60,188 bases of DNA from Promethearchaeota archaeon (GCA_016839765.1 JAEOTP010000077.1:1-60188), one strand, 5' to 3'; positions 25,179-35,069 are shown, counted from the stretch's first letter. Made by a program: numbers and translations. The notes: generated by a model not told the origin, from the letters alone.

Positions 25179-26780
25179 TCAAATTATAACTGAAATATAG
25201 TAGTTTCCTATAAGTTTTATTTCTCCAGTTTTTAAATTGTGTTGTTTCAATACAACTAAGCCCTTTTCAAAGATTTCTATTTCAATAAAAACAGGATCAA
25301 AATGTTTAGAACCAATATTTCCTCCATTTGAAAATACGGTATTCTCAATTTTAACATTAAATGATATACTTGGAGAACTATTTAAAACTAAATCTAATTG
25401 AGAACGGGCAAATTGAGATAAAACATCTCCCGAATCTATCAATTCAGTCCTCCAAACGCTTAATGGGGTAGGAATTAAGGTATGGAAACAACAAACTCCA
25501 AATATTTTCTCATGACTTAAAGAGAGTACCTTCTCAATAAAATTATTTAATCGTTTTCGTCCAATAAAGCCATCAGTAGAATCGATTCTAGTTGAATTAA
25601 GCCCCTGAAAATACAATTTATCATTTTCATACAATGGATCAAATTCACCGATATATTGACTCCAATATTCCCATGCTGGAGGTTTTGAATCAGTATACCC
25701 TGGAACAACTAAATATGGGTGCTTTAATTGATTTAATTTTTCTTTTGCAATTTTAAATTCTTCCTTGTAGCTATTTTGAGTCAAATTTCCAGTGTGAACT
25801 ACTAAATCGACATCAGCAAGTTTATTTATATTTTCAATAGCTTTATCAAAAACAATTGGGTTCTCTTGAGAAGTTTCTGAAACTAATGAATTTGATAATT
25901 GCACAAACCTACATTTAGGTTTTTTACTTTTTTTAAGCTCTAATGGAACATAATAATTAATCTCCCGAAAAATTTCTTTTTTGGAATTTGAATCTAAAAC
26001 AGGTATTATCTTAAAACGAATATTATTTTCTTCTATGTCAATAATAGAATAAGAAAATAAATCTCTATATCTAGTTTTGTTACAACAGAAAGTTCCCGAA
26101 TTAAATATTAATAAATCTTTTTCGCTACTACTAACGGTATATAAATTAGCAATATGTCGATGACCATTTAAAACTAAATCAGCTTTTGCATCTAATAACA
26201 TTTTAAGCATATCTCCTGAATCATCTATTGCTGATCTTTCTTTTCCTGTATGGGGTATTGGGATAAGCTGGTGGTGAAAACAGACAATTTTAAATTTATC
26301 TTCCCTTTCTGGCGCTACTAATCTTTTCCGAACTGCTTCTCGAACATTATGATGGATTATACCTCCTGGTAGATCTGGTTTCGTGCTATCTATTCCGATG
26401 ACATACATCTCTTCATCTTCGTATTCATAATGCCTCCTACCAATCATTTCCTCGAATAATAAATATCCAACATTAAGACTATCATGGTTACCAATTATTC
26501 GCATAAAAGGGGCATCTGATATAGGTTTAAACTTCTTGAATTGTTCCATTGCGTATTCATACTCTAATAAAGTCCCTGTATGGGTTATATCACCTAAATG
26601 AAGGAAAAGAGATACATCTTTAATTTTATTAATTTGTTCAATACCTATATTATACGCATGAAGGTTAAAAGCTCCTTCCCAACGGGTTATATGAGTGTCT
26701 GAAACAATTACAAGTCTTTTCTTTTTATTAACCTTCTCTGAAATTTCCACCTTTAAACTTTTTTCTGTTATCATAATCAT
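25179..26780 (-). CDS. Tandem metallophosphoesterase, second domain inactive
   Basis: 533 residues made of two calcineurin-like phosphoesterase domains. The first (about 20-290) has all metal ligands: SDTH, GDITH, GNHD, FHHQ and GHRH. The second (about 290-520) keeps the fold and landmarks (VVHTGNLTQ, VVPGYTDS, CFHTLIPTP, IDSGDVL) but SDTH is SNS, GD is GN, GNHD is GYTD and GHxH is SSPS, so it cannot bind the metals. It looks like an internal duplication with a pseudoenzyme half that may be structural or regulatory. The substrate is unknown. The gene directly follows the acyltransferase gene (stop and start are adjacent), so they form an operon. Confidence 0.85.
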   Translation of the reverse strand: MIMITEKSLKVEISEKVNKKKRLVIVSDTHITRWEGAFNLHAYNIGIEQINKIKDVSLFLHLGDITHTGTLLEYEYAMEQFKKFKPISDAPFMRIIGNHDSLNVGYLLFEEMIGRRHYEYEDEEMYVIGIDSTKPDLPGGIIHHNVREAVRKRLVAPEREDKFKIVCFHHQLIPIPHTGKERSAIDDSGDMLKMLLDAKADLVLNGHRHIANLYTVSSSEKDLLIFNSGTFCCNKTRYRDLFSYSIIDIEENNIRFKIIPVLDSNSKKEIFREINYYVPLELKKSKKPKCRFVQLSNSLVSETSQENPIVFDKAIENINKLADVDLVVHTGNLTQNSYKEEFKIAKEKLNQLKHPYLVVPGYTDSKPPAWEYWSQYIGEFDPLYENDKLYFQGLNSTRIDSTDGFIGRKRLNNFIEKVLSLSHEKIFGVCCFHTLIPTPLSVWRTELIDSGDVLSQFARSQLDLVLNSSPSISFNVKIENTVFSNGGNIGSKHFDPVFIEIEIFEKGLVVLKQHNLKTGEIKLIGNYYISVII

Positions 26781-27518
26781 TCAAACGTTCTTCAATTTCG
26801 CAGGATGTCCCGAATAAATTAAATTTTCTTCTAAAACATCATCATAATTAGTATAAGAATGCGCTGATAATTTAGCATTCTTTTTAATTAAGGTACCAGG
26901 TAAAAGCACACATTTGGCTCCAATTAGAACATCATCTTCAACTACGATTTTCTTAAGAATAAAGTGGTCTTGTTCAATTCCAAAAGTAATCATTGTTGAA
27001 TTCATACCAATTATTACGTTTTTACCGATAGATACAAATTCAGATGATATCCAACTGTTATCACATATAACTTTTCTCCCAATTTTTACTCCAAAAAATC
27101 TGAGAGTAAATCTATTCTTAAACCAAGGAAAAGGATTCGTTGCTGTTATATATAATGGCCACTTTTTAATGATATTTCTTATGTTCCAATAAAGATAGTC
27201 TTTATCTTTTATATCTCTCTTAAATAAGCCTTCTTTTGGATAATGTAATAAATTAATTAATCTCAAAAAAAGACTGGAAAATAAAACTGCACTAAATTGA
27301 AGCAAGTAGATTAAAAGTAAGAAATTAAATGGTAAAAATAGGAAAAAGATTAAAAATAATCCATTTCCCCAAATATAAATAAAATAATAATATTCAAAAA
27401 TAGAACACGGAAAGAAACTTGCGATAATTATTAGAATATATAAGATTAAATACTTATTTCTAATCCTCTCATCAATTGGAGTTGGCGAGTCTCCTTTCAG
27501 ACTAGCAGGTTGGAACAT
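26781..27518 (-). CDS. Membrane hexapeptide-repeat acyltransferase 1
   Basis: 245 residues. Three hydrophobic segments occupy about 25-100 (ILYILIIIASFFPCS, LFLIFFLFLPFNFLLLIYLL). From about 135 to the end there is a left-handed beta-helix with the typical hexapeptide pattern (FFGVKIGRKVICDNSWIS ... IGKNVIIG ... VEDDVLIGAKCVLLPGTLI ... KLSAHSYTNYDDVLE ... GHPAKL). Such proteins O-acetylate surface sugars or lipids. The gene lies between a paralog (3 nt upstream) and the phosphoesterase (no gap), suggesting a three-gene operon for envelope or lipid modification (inference). Confidence 0.82.
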   Translation of the reverse strand: MFQPASLKGDSPTPIDERIRNKYLILYILIIIASFFPCSIFEYYYFIYIWGNGLFLIFFLFLPFNFLLLIYLLQFSAVLFSSLFLRLINLLHYPKEGLFKRDIKDKDYLYWNIRNIIKKWPLYITATNPFPWFKNRFTLRFFGVKIGRKVICDNSWISSEFVSIGKNVIIGMNSTMITFGIEQDHFILKKIVVEDDVLIGAKCVLLPGTLIKKNAKLSAHSYTNYDDVLEENLIYSGHPAKLKNV

Positions 27519-27521
27519 TAA

Positions 27522-28373
27522 TTAATCCTCCTCCTTATTAGAATTATTTATCTTCTCCTTTATTTTTTCAGCTTTTTCCCGAGATTCTTCCAAACTTTGA
27601 ATTGGAAGGTTAATACTTACAGGAGTACCAACGTGAATTAAATCACTTTCTAATTCCTGTCCTATCCATGTATAACTATTTACCCCTAGTATAGCTCTAT
27701 CTTGCATAATTGTCCCTGGAGCTACTATAGTATGTGGACCTACAACGCACGCCTCTCCTATTTTTACTCTTTTAATGAGTATTTTATCATGATAGATTAA
27801 GTGTGAAAAAATGCATATATTTAAAGAAGTCATCGTAAAGTTCCCTATTTCAACAAATAATGGATCCACATATCCTTCATATAACACTACATTCTTTCCT
27901 ACCTTAATGCCAAATAATCGATAAAAAATTATGTCCATCCATGGTAAGGGTAAAGCTCTAGCTAACCATAATGGAAAATAAGCAGTCCAAAATTTTCTGT
28001 GCGTATACTTCCATTGTTTACTCCTTCTTTCAAAAACACCCTCTTGAGGTGGCGATAACTTATTTAATATTTTAAAAATTACTGCTGAAAACACAATCAC
28101 TGTAAATGTAAACAGAAAAATATTTCCATATATATTCAAAGGAACTAATAACCAATAATACCAAGCCGGTGTTGGTTCAAGCGAATAAAACTCAGATCCT
28201 GTTAGGAGGTAATAAAGGCTGTTAAGAAACCAGAGATTTACTAAAATTAAAACAATCCCTCCTATAAATAATTGCAAAATAATAATCAATGTAAATGGAG
28301 TTTTATACACTCCTGAACTTGATAAGAATTCAATTTCAGTATTAGTTTCGGACCCCTCTTCCATTTTTTTCAC
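27522..28373 (-). CDS. Membrane hexapeptide-repeat acyltransferase 2
   Basis: 283 residues, paralog of the next gene. Two strong membrane helices lie at about 24-60 and 70-100. A left-handed beta-helix follows with FGIKVGKNVVLYEGYVD, VEIGNFTMTS, IGEACVVGPHTIVAPGTIM and ILGVNSYTWIG. This matches the transferase domain found at the end of Pls/PosA-type peptide synthetases and in colanic-acid-type acyltransferases. It is the first gene of the operon leading to the phosphoesterase. GTGA lies 7 nt before the ATG. Substrate not known. Confidence 0.82.
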   Translation of the reverse strand: MKKMEEGSETNTEIEFLSSSGVYKTPFTLIIILQLFIGGIVLILVNLWFLNSLYYLLTGSEFYSLEPTPAWYYWLLVPLNIYGNIFLFTFTVIVFSAVIFKILNKLSPPQEGVFERRSKQWKYTHRKFWTAYFPLWLARALPLPWMDIIFYRLFGIKVGKNVVLYEGYVDPLFVEIGNFTMTSLNICIFSHLIYHDKILIKRVKIGEACVVGPHTIVAPGTIMQDRAILGVNSYTWIGQELESDLIHVGTPVSINLPIQSLEESREKAEKIKEKINNSNKEED

Positions 28374-28582
28374 TTAGTTTCTATAAGGATAGTTTATAAT
28401 ATTTTAGTTACCACAAGATAAATAATATTTTATATTATAGTTATATTTTCCATATACCATAATTTAAATATTTAATACCTCATAAAAGAAATAAATAAAA
28501 AACAGATACCTTATATAATACTTAAAGTCTAAAAAATTGTATAATAAAAAAAAATTCAAAAATTAAGATTTGGTGAATTAGA

Positions 28583-29461
28583 GTGACAATAGATTGGGCT
28601 AAAGCTGAAGAGCATCCTGATAAAAGTCAAAAGGTTGAAGGACGCTTCTTATTAGATTTAAGAGCAAAAGTTAATGATTTAGAAAAACAATTAAGCGAAA
28701 ATAAAAGTGAATTAAGCCGTACTCAAACCGATCTCAATTCAACTAAAGATGCTCTTGAAAAAACTGTTAATGAGCTTAATACGACTAAAGAAACATTAGA
28801 TAATGCAAATTCTGAGTTGAATGAGACAAAGGCAGCATTAGAAAATGAAAGAGCTCTTAGTAAAGAAAAAGATGATACCATCAGCAATTTGACCTCTGAA
28901 AAAGAAAATTTAGGATCTGATCTTAATGATGCCAGCTCTAAAGTAAGTGAGCTGGAAGAAAAACTATCTGAATTAGATTCTGCTAACTCTAGAATTGCTG
29001 AACTAGAAAGTCAATTGACTGAGGCTCAAAATAGTGGAGCATCAAGTCAAGATCAAATTAGCCAATTAACGTCGGAAGTTCAAGATTTAAATTCTAAGCT
29101 TACAACACTTCAAGAAGAAAATAATAATTTAAACGGACAATTAAGTGAATTAAATAATATGCTACTTCAGAAAGATAGTCAAATTCAAGACCTTTCAAGT
29201 GGTTTGGTAGAAAAGGATAAATTAGTTCAAGCTCAAACTGCTCATATAGAGGAGGTTGAAGGTGAACTTCAAGATTTGAAACCACCTGAGATGGGTGCGG
29301 GAGGATTTGCTAGCGAGGAAAGGATTACTTGTCCGATGTGCGGAGCAGTTGGCGGGAATATTAAAACTGTAGAAGATAAGTCAAAAGTCTTGTCGTATGT
29401 AGGCCACATTCCTATGTATGCAAAGAAGCACGTTTGTAAAAAGTGTGGCTACGAATTTTAA
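28583..29461 (+). CDS. Coiled-coil protein with C-terminal zinc ribbon, paralog 1
   Basis: 292 residues. Residues 25-235 are an almost unbroken coiled coil rich in Leu, Ser, Glu and Asn (DLEKQLSENKSEL, LNSTKDALEKTVNEL, ISQLTSEVQDLNSKL). The last 50 form a zinc ribbon: CPMCGAVGG and CKKCGYEF, 40 residues apart. The start is GTG, preceded by GGTGA. No membrane segment. It is an elongated cytosolic scaffold or tether by inference, reminiscent in form only of eukaryotic golgin-like tethers. The next gene is a close paralog in which the first 37 residues are replaced. Confidence 0.8.
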   Translation: MTIDWAKAEEHPDKSQKVEGRFLLDLRAKVNDLEKQLSENKSELSRTQTDLNSTKDALEKTVNELNTTKETLDNANSELNETKAALENERALSKEKDDTISNLTSEKENLGSDLNDASSKVSELEEKLSELDSANSRIAELESQLTEAQNSGASSQDQISQLTSEVQDLNSKLTTLQEENNNLNGQLSELNNMLLQKDSQIQDLSSGLVEKDKLVQAQTAHIEEVEGELQDLKPPEMGAGGFASEERITCPMCGAVGGNIKTVEDKSKVLSYVGHIPMYAKKHVCKKCGYEF

Positions 29462-29645
29462 GCAGATCTGAAATTTTTTTTAATTATTTATTTTTAATAT
29501 TTACTTTTTAGGAAGTTATTCCGAAAATTTTGTGTTTTTGGTTTTTAAATTCTTAATTAAACATTAATTCACTTCTTATTTTTACTATGAAAATAAATTA
29601 AATATAATAAGAATAAATTTCACTATTATTTCAAAGTATATTTTA

Positions 29646-29724
29646 GTAGATTATATTAATTGAAGGATAAAAAGCAGTTTGGTGATTTTATATGCCTCGC
29701 AAAGTTAGTTTAATGGAACTTGAT
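29646..29724 (+). repeat. 5' leader plus 11 codons shared with the Rag-like GTPase gene
   Basis: Read against the complement of 23311-23388, the first 33 coding bases of the two genes are identical at 30 positions (both encode MPRKVS(F/L)M). The upstream region matches in patches too: GTAGAyTATATTAAy and AAAGCArTTTGrTG. The GTPase and coiled-coil proteins are otherwise unrelated, so the segment was copied from one gene to the other. A shorter version of the leader (AAAGCAATTTGATAGG) also precedes the TrmB gene at 45621. Confidence 0.75.
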
Positions 29725-30531
29725 GATCTAGAAAAACAACTAAGAGAACATAAAAGTGAATTAAGCCTTACTCAAGCCGATCTCAATTCAACTAAGGATG
29801 CTCTTGAAAAGGCAGTTAAAGAGCTTAATACAACTAAAGAGACAGTAGATAATACAAAATCTGAGTTGAAAGAGATAAAGACAGTATTGGATGATGAAAA
29901 AACTCTCAGTAAAGATAAAGATGATACCATCAGCAATTTGACCTCTGAAAAAGAAAACTTAAAATCTGATCTTATTAAAGCCAACTCTAAAGTAAGTGAG
30001 CTGGAAGAAAAATTATCTAAAGTAGAACCAGATTTAGAATCTGCTAATTCAAGAATTTCTGATTTAGAAACTCAATTAACTGAGGCTCAAAATAGTTTAG
30101 CATCGAGTAAAGATCAAATTAGTAATTTAACTTCAGAAGTTCAAGAAATTCAAGAATTAAATTCTAAACTCACAAGACTTCAAGAAGAAAATAATGATTT
30201 AAACGGACAAATAGGTGAATTAAATAATCTTATACTCAAAAAAGATAATCAAATTCAAGAACTTTCAAGTAGTCTGGAAGAAAAGGATAAATTAGTTCAA
30301 GCTCAAATTGCTCATATAGAAGAAATCGAAGGTGAACTTCAAGAATTGAAACCACCTGAAATTGGTGCGGGAGAATTTGTTAGCGAGGAAAGGATTACTT
30401 GTCCGATGTGCGGAGCAGTTGGTGGGAATATTAAGAATATTGAAGATAAGTCAAAAATCTTATCCTATGTAGGCCACATCCCAATGTACGCGAAGAAGCA
30501 CGTTTGTAAAAAATGTGGCTACGAATTCTGA
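29692..30531 (+). CDS. Coiled-coil protein with C-terminal zinc ribbon, paralog 2
   Basis: 279 residues, a close paralog of the preceding gene from DLEKQL (residue 12) to the end. The zinc ribbon is nearly identical, with CPMC and CKKC. Its first 11 residues, MPRKVSLMELD, differ from paralog 1 and match the start of the Rag-like GTPase (MPRKVSFMGLD), where they form the first strand before the P-loop. Here the P-loop itself is missing. GGTGA lies 6 nt before the ATG. It looks like a gene duplicate that acquired the promoter, leader and first codons of a GTPase gene. The stop codon is TGA. Confidence 0.8.
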   Translation: MPRKVSLMELDDLEKQLREHKSELSLTQADLNSTKDALEKAVKELNTTKETVDNTKSELKEIKTVLDDEKTLSKDKDDTISNLTSEKENLKSDLIKANSKVSELEEKLSKVEPDLESANSRISDLETQLTEAQNSLASSKDQISNLTSEVQEIQELNSKLTRLQEENNDLNGQIGELNNLILKKDNQIQELSSSLEEKDKLVQAQIAHIEEIEGELQELKPPEIGAGEFVSEERITCPMCGAVGGNIKNIEDKSKILSYVGHIPMYAKKHVCKKCGYEF

Positions 30532-30607
30532 AAATGTTTTATTCTTTTTTTTTTAAATTTTATTCGTTCTTAAACTTTTATTAGCATTGAAAGTTATTAA
30601 TACAATC

Positions 30608-31912
30608 ATGGATAATAAAAAAAAATATATTGGGTCATTACCCCAAAAAGAATTACTCAAGTTATATGCGAAACATGTTAATGGTCCAAAAGTTCGATTT
30701 TTCAAGGCTGCTGGTTTAGGAGTAATCCCTGGTGAAAGAAAAGGTATTATGCTTAAAACTTTAGCTGGTCCAAGACAAACAGATCCTCCATTAGAAATTT
30801 ATAATTGTCGTTCTTCAGGAGGAGTTTTTAATCTGGGGCATTGTAATCCAACGATAGTTAGAACTCTTAAAGAAGCCTTAGATGCTGGGTTAGATCTTGG
30901 TGATCACCAATTATTATCAGAACAGAGGGCTCTTTTGGGTAAAAAAATGGCAGAATTATTACCCGGAGATATTAGCAAAACTACATTTGGGGTAAGTGGA
31001 GGTGAAGCAATAGATTGTGCCATAAAATTTTCGAGAGCATATACCAAAAGAAAAGAATGCGTTTCCACTATAGGAGGATATCATGGTCATACTGGGTTTG
31101 CTTTAGCTACCGGAGATCCAAATTTCAGAGATAATTTTTTATGGAGTTTCCCTGAATTTAAACAAGTCCCTTTTGGAGATGCAGAAGCTATGAGAAATGC
31201 TGTAGGAGAAAATACAGCCTGCGTTATATTCGAGACAATTCCAGCAACAGCTGGTGTCTTACTTGCATCAAAAGGTTATTTTTCAGAAGTGCGAGAAATA
31301 TGCAATGAAACAGGCGCTATGATGATTATTGATGAGGTCCAAGCTGGCCTGGGGAGAACAGGCCATATGTGGGCCATTTATGGAGGGGTATATCCAGATG
31401 AAAAGGTAATTCCCGATTTTATGGTTTTAAGTAAAGGAATGAGTGCGGGAATCTATCCCTTATCTACTTGTAGTTATAAACCATTCATAGAAAAAGCCGT
31501 ATTCAAGGATGACCCTTTCATTCATATTTCCACGACAGGAGGTGCTGAGTTAGGATGCGTTGTTGCGCTAAAAATGTTAGAAATTCAATCAGATCCAAAG
31601 TTTTTAGATCACGTAAGAAAAATGGGAACAATTTTTGGTGAAGGGCTTGAGAAAATCAAACAGGAGTATTCTGATTTAATTAAAGAAGTGAGAGGAAGAG
31701 GTCTGATGTGGGGTGTTGAATTCTATGAAGAAGAAGATAGTCTATTAGCGATGATTTCTATTATAAAAGAGGGTGTATTATTGAACTACTGTGGAAATAA
31801 AAAAGATACATTAATTATTATGCCCCCCTTAATAGTAGAGAAGGGTGATTTAGAAGAAATTTTAATAAGAATTAGTAGAGGGGTCTTAAAATTAAAAAAT
31901 TTAAAGAAATGA
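30608..31912 (+). CDS. Class III PLP aminotransferase
   Basis: About 434 residues from the ATG at 30608; a TTG at 30587 would add seven. It belongs to the acetylornithine/4-aminobutyrate/beta-alanine aminotransferase group. Seen: GGVFNLGHCNP, the PLP phosphate loop GVSGGEAID, YHGHTGF, IDEVQAGLGRTG and the Schiff-base lysine in VLSKGMSAG. Substrate cannot be told by eye. Nearby genes for an ADP-forming acyl-CoA synthetase and a hydroxyisobutyrate-type dehydrogenase suggest an omega- or beta-amino acid, but they are not in one operon. The stop is TGA. Confidence 0.88.
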   Translation: MDNKKKYIGSLPQKELLKLYAKHVNGPKVRFFKAAGLGVIPGERKGIMLKTLAGPRQTDPPLEIYNCRSSGGVFNLGHCNPTIVRTLKEALDAGLDLGDHQLLSEQRALLGKKMAELLPGDISKTTFGVSGGEAIDCAIKFSRAYTKRKECVSTIGGYHGHTGFALATGDPNFRDNFLWSFPEFKQVPFGDAEAMRNAVGENTACVIFETIPATAGVLLASKGYFSEVREICNETGAMMIIDEVQAGLGRTGHMWAIYGGVYPDEKVIPDFMVLSKGMSAGIYPLSTCSYKPFIEKAVFKDDPFIHISTTGGAELGCVVALKMLEIQSDPKFLDHVRKMGTIFGEGLEKIKQEYSDLIKEVRGRGLMWGVEFYEEEDSLLAMISIIKEGVLLNYCGNKKDTLIIMPPLIVEKGDLEEILIRISRGVLKLKNLKK

Positions 31913-31973
31913 TACTTTAAATAATTCTTTAAATTTTTTTATAAAAAAAATTAAGTGGAGTTTAAAAAATATC

Positions 31974-33392
31974 TTACATTTTTGATTTTTTTTCTTGATG
32001 AATTTTTTCTCGTTGTGCTTTTACCTGCTTTAATCTCTCGCCATCTAAGGGATAAAAGTATATCGCTATAATCGCAATTACTAAAGCTATTGCGGGATAA
32101 ATAAACATTAAACTAAGAAGACCAAATTCAATTTCAGGAGTAATACTTCCTGTAAAATATTGATAATCAGCAATTAGAAAGACAGGACCTATAATAAGGA
32201 ATACAAAAACAGTAGCAAATCGTTGAAAGAAAATATTCACACCATAATACCCACCTTCTCTACGTACTCCCGTCTTTACCTCGTCCTCATCAATTATATC
32301 TGCTATAATTATGTCAATGATATATAATGAACCCGATAAACCAATCCCTATCAAGAAAAATACAATAAATGCAATTACTTCTAAAAATGGCATAGTTGAA
32401 TTAAGGAAAAATAACGGAGCAAGAGAAATAATCCATACACTCATTGATATTAGCCATGATTTTCTTGGACCTAATCTTTGAACTAATGGTTTCCATAAGA
32501 GGGTCATAAAAAGTGCTGCTGATAAGAATGTTGCGCCCAATAATAAAGAAATCATTAATGGGTTTTCAAATCCTAAAATAAATTCACCATATAAAGGGAC
32601 TATCACAGGTAGCATCCCATATACAAACCAATTTGCTATTTCTGCAGGGATATATCTCATAAAGCTTTTACTTTTGACACAAATTTTAAGCGTATTAAAA
32701 AAATTTGGAGCTTTTTTATAATCCTCGCGAAATTCAACCCTTTCTTTTGGAGAAAATTTTATAAAGAGCAACCCCGGTATTATAACCACAATTGCTACGA
32801 TTATTCCATAAAGAGGATATTCTCCTGGTTGTGGACTTGTATAACTTGAAATAAATAGCCCAGGCATAATAAAAGCGGCGATTAATCCAAAGATTGCAAA
32901 TAATTGCCTAACATTATTACCCTTTGTTCTTTCTTCCTCAGTAATGAAAATTTCAGGATATAAAGCAGTATAATTAATGTCATACATCGTAAAAAATAGT
33001 TCAAAAACAATGATAATGACAAGAAAGTATATATAATTCACGATAATATCGGTAAATCCCCAACTAGCTGGTGGTGTGAATAGCAAGAACAATATTAATG
33101 CAATAGGGAACAGAGAAACCATTATCCAAGGAAAGCGACGCCCATATTTGGTATGAGTTCTATCTGAAAAATGTCCAATAAATGTATCATTGAAGCTATT
33201 CCAAATTGACCATATAATAAAACCAAAAGATATCCAAAAAATTTCGATTCTAACGACAGCAAAATAAAATGTGAATGTAAGAAATATAAATGATTGATAA
33301 GATGCAATATCTGATAATTGTCCAATTCCGTATGCAGCTGCCCGTTTATATGAGAATTTTTTCAGTTCTAATTTCGAATTTTCATTAACCAT
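31974..33392 (-). CDS. GPH-family (MelB-like) sugar:cation symporter 1
   Basis: 472 residues with about 12 membrane helices. Family marks are the early GIGQLSDIASYQSF region, WNSFNDTFIGHFSDRT after helix 2 (the WNxxNDxxxGxxSDxT signature of glycoside-pentoside-hexuronide transporters) and GRRFPWI. The C terminus ends FYPLDGERLKQVK, as in the other copy at 37 kb, followed by a Lys-rich tail. It imports a sugar or a similar compound with a cation. A GTGA site precedes the ATG. It converges with the aminotransferase gene. Confidence 0.88.
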   Translation of the reverse strand: MVNENSKLELKKFSYKRAAAYGIGQLSDIASYQSFIFLTFTFYFAVVRIEIFWISFGFIIWSIWNSFNDTFIGHFSDRTHTKYGRRFPWIMVSLFPIALILFLLFTPPASWGFTDIIVNYIYFLVIIIVFELFFTMYDINYTALYPEIFITEEERTKGNNVRQLFAIFGLIAAFIMPGLFISSYTSPQPGEYPLYGIIVAIVVIIPGLLFIKFSPKERVEFREDYKKAPNFFNTLKICVKSKSFMRYIPAEIANWFVYGMLPVIVPLYGEFILGFENPLMISLLLGATFLSAALFMTLLWKPLVQRLGPRKSWLISMSVWIISLAPLFFLNSTMPFLEVIAFIVFFLIGIGLSGSLYIIDIIIADIIDEDEVKTGVRREGGYYGVNIFFQRFATVFVFLIIGPVFLIADYQYFTGSITPEIEFGLLSLMFIYPAIALVIAIIAIYFYPLDGERLKQVKAQREKIHQEKKSKM

Positions 33393-33545
33393 AAAATTTC
33401 ACAATAATTTTTTTATAGGATGATATTATTTCTCTTATCTCTTAATAAATTTTTTATTATTATTTAAGATATTATACAACAATTGTTATAGAATAAGATT
33501 AATCATAAAGAAATCTTGAATTGTAATGATCTCTAATCAATTTCG

Positions 33546-34994
33546 ATGGTTAAAATGGATTTAGAAAAATTATTCAAACCTAAGTCAATGGCAGTCGTTG
33601 GTATTTCAAAAAAAAATCCCTTAAGTCCCGGAAGAATCGTTTTACTAAAAAATGAATTCGAAATGAATGTTAAAGTTTACGGAATCTATCCAACTGGAGG
33701 AGATATAGAGGGAGTTCAATTATATGAAAATTTAGAAAAATTGCCTGAAATTCCTGATCTTCTTGTAATCGCCGTAGGACCTGATGATACTTTAGGATAC
33801 ATTCAAAACTGCGCTGATCTAAATATTCCAGCAGCTGTTATAATAGGTGGAGGTTTTGCAGAAATAGGTATAAAAGGTAAGAAAAGACAAGACAAGTTAG
33901 AAAAAGTTGCATTTGATAATAATATTGCGGTGCTTGGTCCTAATTGTCTTGGAGTGTACGCTCCTCCATTGGTTGATACAATATTCTTACCTACAGAACG
34001 TATTACGCGCCCACCAAAAGGTTCCGTGGCATTGATTAGCCAGAGTGGGGGTGTGTTAGTTGATCAATTCTTTGTGAAGTTTAATGAAAGAAATATAGGT
34101 GTTTCCACAGCAGTTTCGATTGGGAATCGGGCTGTTGTTGATGAAGTTATGTTACTTGATTATTTTAGTAAGGTTGATCCTGATACGTCTAATATCGCAT
34201 TCTATTTAGAAGGTTTTAAGGAGGGTCGGGCAAGGGAATTTTTAAGACTTGCAAGGGAATCTGAAGATACGGTTATTGTATTTTTTGGAGGAAAAACACG
34301 GGAAGGAAAAGTAGCTACGCTTTCTCATACAGCTAGTTTAGCCGGGGATTTCAAGATTATGTATTCCGCTTTAAGACAGAATATGGTTATTTTGCCGCAT
34401 TCTGAGAGAGAATTATTAACTTCTCTGAAAGTGTATGATGTTCTCTCTCATCGAAAAAATCCTTTCGGTGATAACGTTATCACCTATGGTAATGTTGCAA
34501 TCGTTTCAGTATCTGGTGGTCATGGAGTACTTGCAGCAGATATGTTAAGAACATACGGGTTAAACCGTGTTGATTTTAATAAGGAAGAAAAAAATCAAAT
34601 GAAAGCGTTGATGAATCCTGTAGCACGAGAAATCGCATCATTCAACAATCCAATAGATTTAACCGGATCTGTTTTAGATACTGATATTGAAAATATAATT
34701 AGATATTTATCTGATATTGAAAGAATAGAGTGCATTATCCTCCTATTACTACCCTATCCACCAAATATATCTTTCCAAATCGGGAGGAGAATCGCAAATA
34801 TTATATCAACAAAGAGAAAACCCGTTGTTTGTTTTGTTCCCTATGTACCAAAATATTCCTTGATAATTGAATCATTGGAATTAGCTTACATTCCAGTTTT
34901 TCATTCCATAAAAGAGGCAGTTCAAGCTGTTTCTGCCCTAAAACAACGTACAAGAATTGATAGCGTTAAGAAAGGAAATGTTTATTGGGACTGA
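33546..34994 (+). CDS. Acyl-CoA synthetase (ADP-forming), alpha-type chain
   Basis: 482 residues. It contains the CoA-binding Rossmann domain (FKPKSMAVVGISKKNPLSPG), a succinyl-CoA-synthetase-like domain with VLGPNCLGVY, and ALISQSGG. The LSHTASLAGD segment holds the phosphorylated histidine. ADP-forming synthetases turn acyl-CoA, ADP and phosphate into acid, CoA and ATP, an energy-gaining step in peptide and sugar fermenters. The ATP-grasp beta part is not fused and not in the window, so a separate beta subunit is needed. ATG at 33555 is an alternative start. The stop is TGA. Confidence 0.88.
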   Translation: MVKMDLEKLFKPKSMAVVGISKKNPLSPGRIVLLKNEFEMNVKVYGIYPTGGDIEGVQLYENLEKLPEIPDLLVIAVGPDDTLGYIQNCADLNIPAAVIIGGGFAEIGIKGKKRQDKLEKVAFDNNIAVLGPNCLGVYAPPLVDTIFLPTERITRPPKGSVALISQSGGVLVDQFFVKFNERNIGVSTAVSIGNRAVVDEVMLLDYFSKVDPDTSNIAFYLEGFKEGRAREFLRLARESEDTVIVFFGGKTREGKVATLSHTASLAGDFKIMYSALRQNMVILPHSERELLTSLKVYDVLSHRKNPFGDNVITYGNVAIVSVSGGHGVLAADMLRTYGLNRVDFNKEEKNQMKALMNPVAREIASFNNPIDLTGSVLDTDIENIIRYLSDIERIECIILLLLPYPPNISFQIGRRIANIISTKRKPVVCFVPYVPKYSLIIESLELAYIPVFHSIKEAVQAVSALKQRTRIDSVKKGNVYWD

Positions 34995-35069
34995 ATTTTC
35001 TATTTTTTTTATTAGAATAACTTTTAGTAATTTATGTGTATTATGATAAACAATTTCATAAAATTATTT

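Noticed and set aside
28583-30531. Reading the two coiled-coil genes as SMC or Rad50-type ATPases
   Set aside because: No Walker A, signature or Walker B motif is present; the similarity is only heptad repetition.
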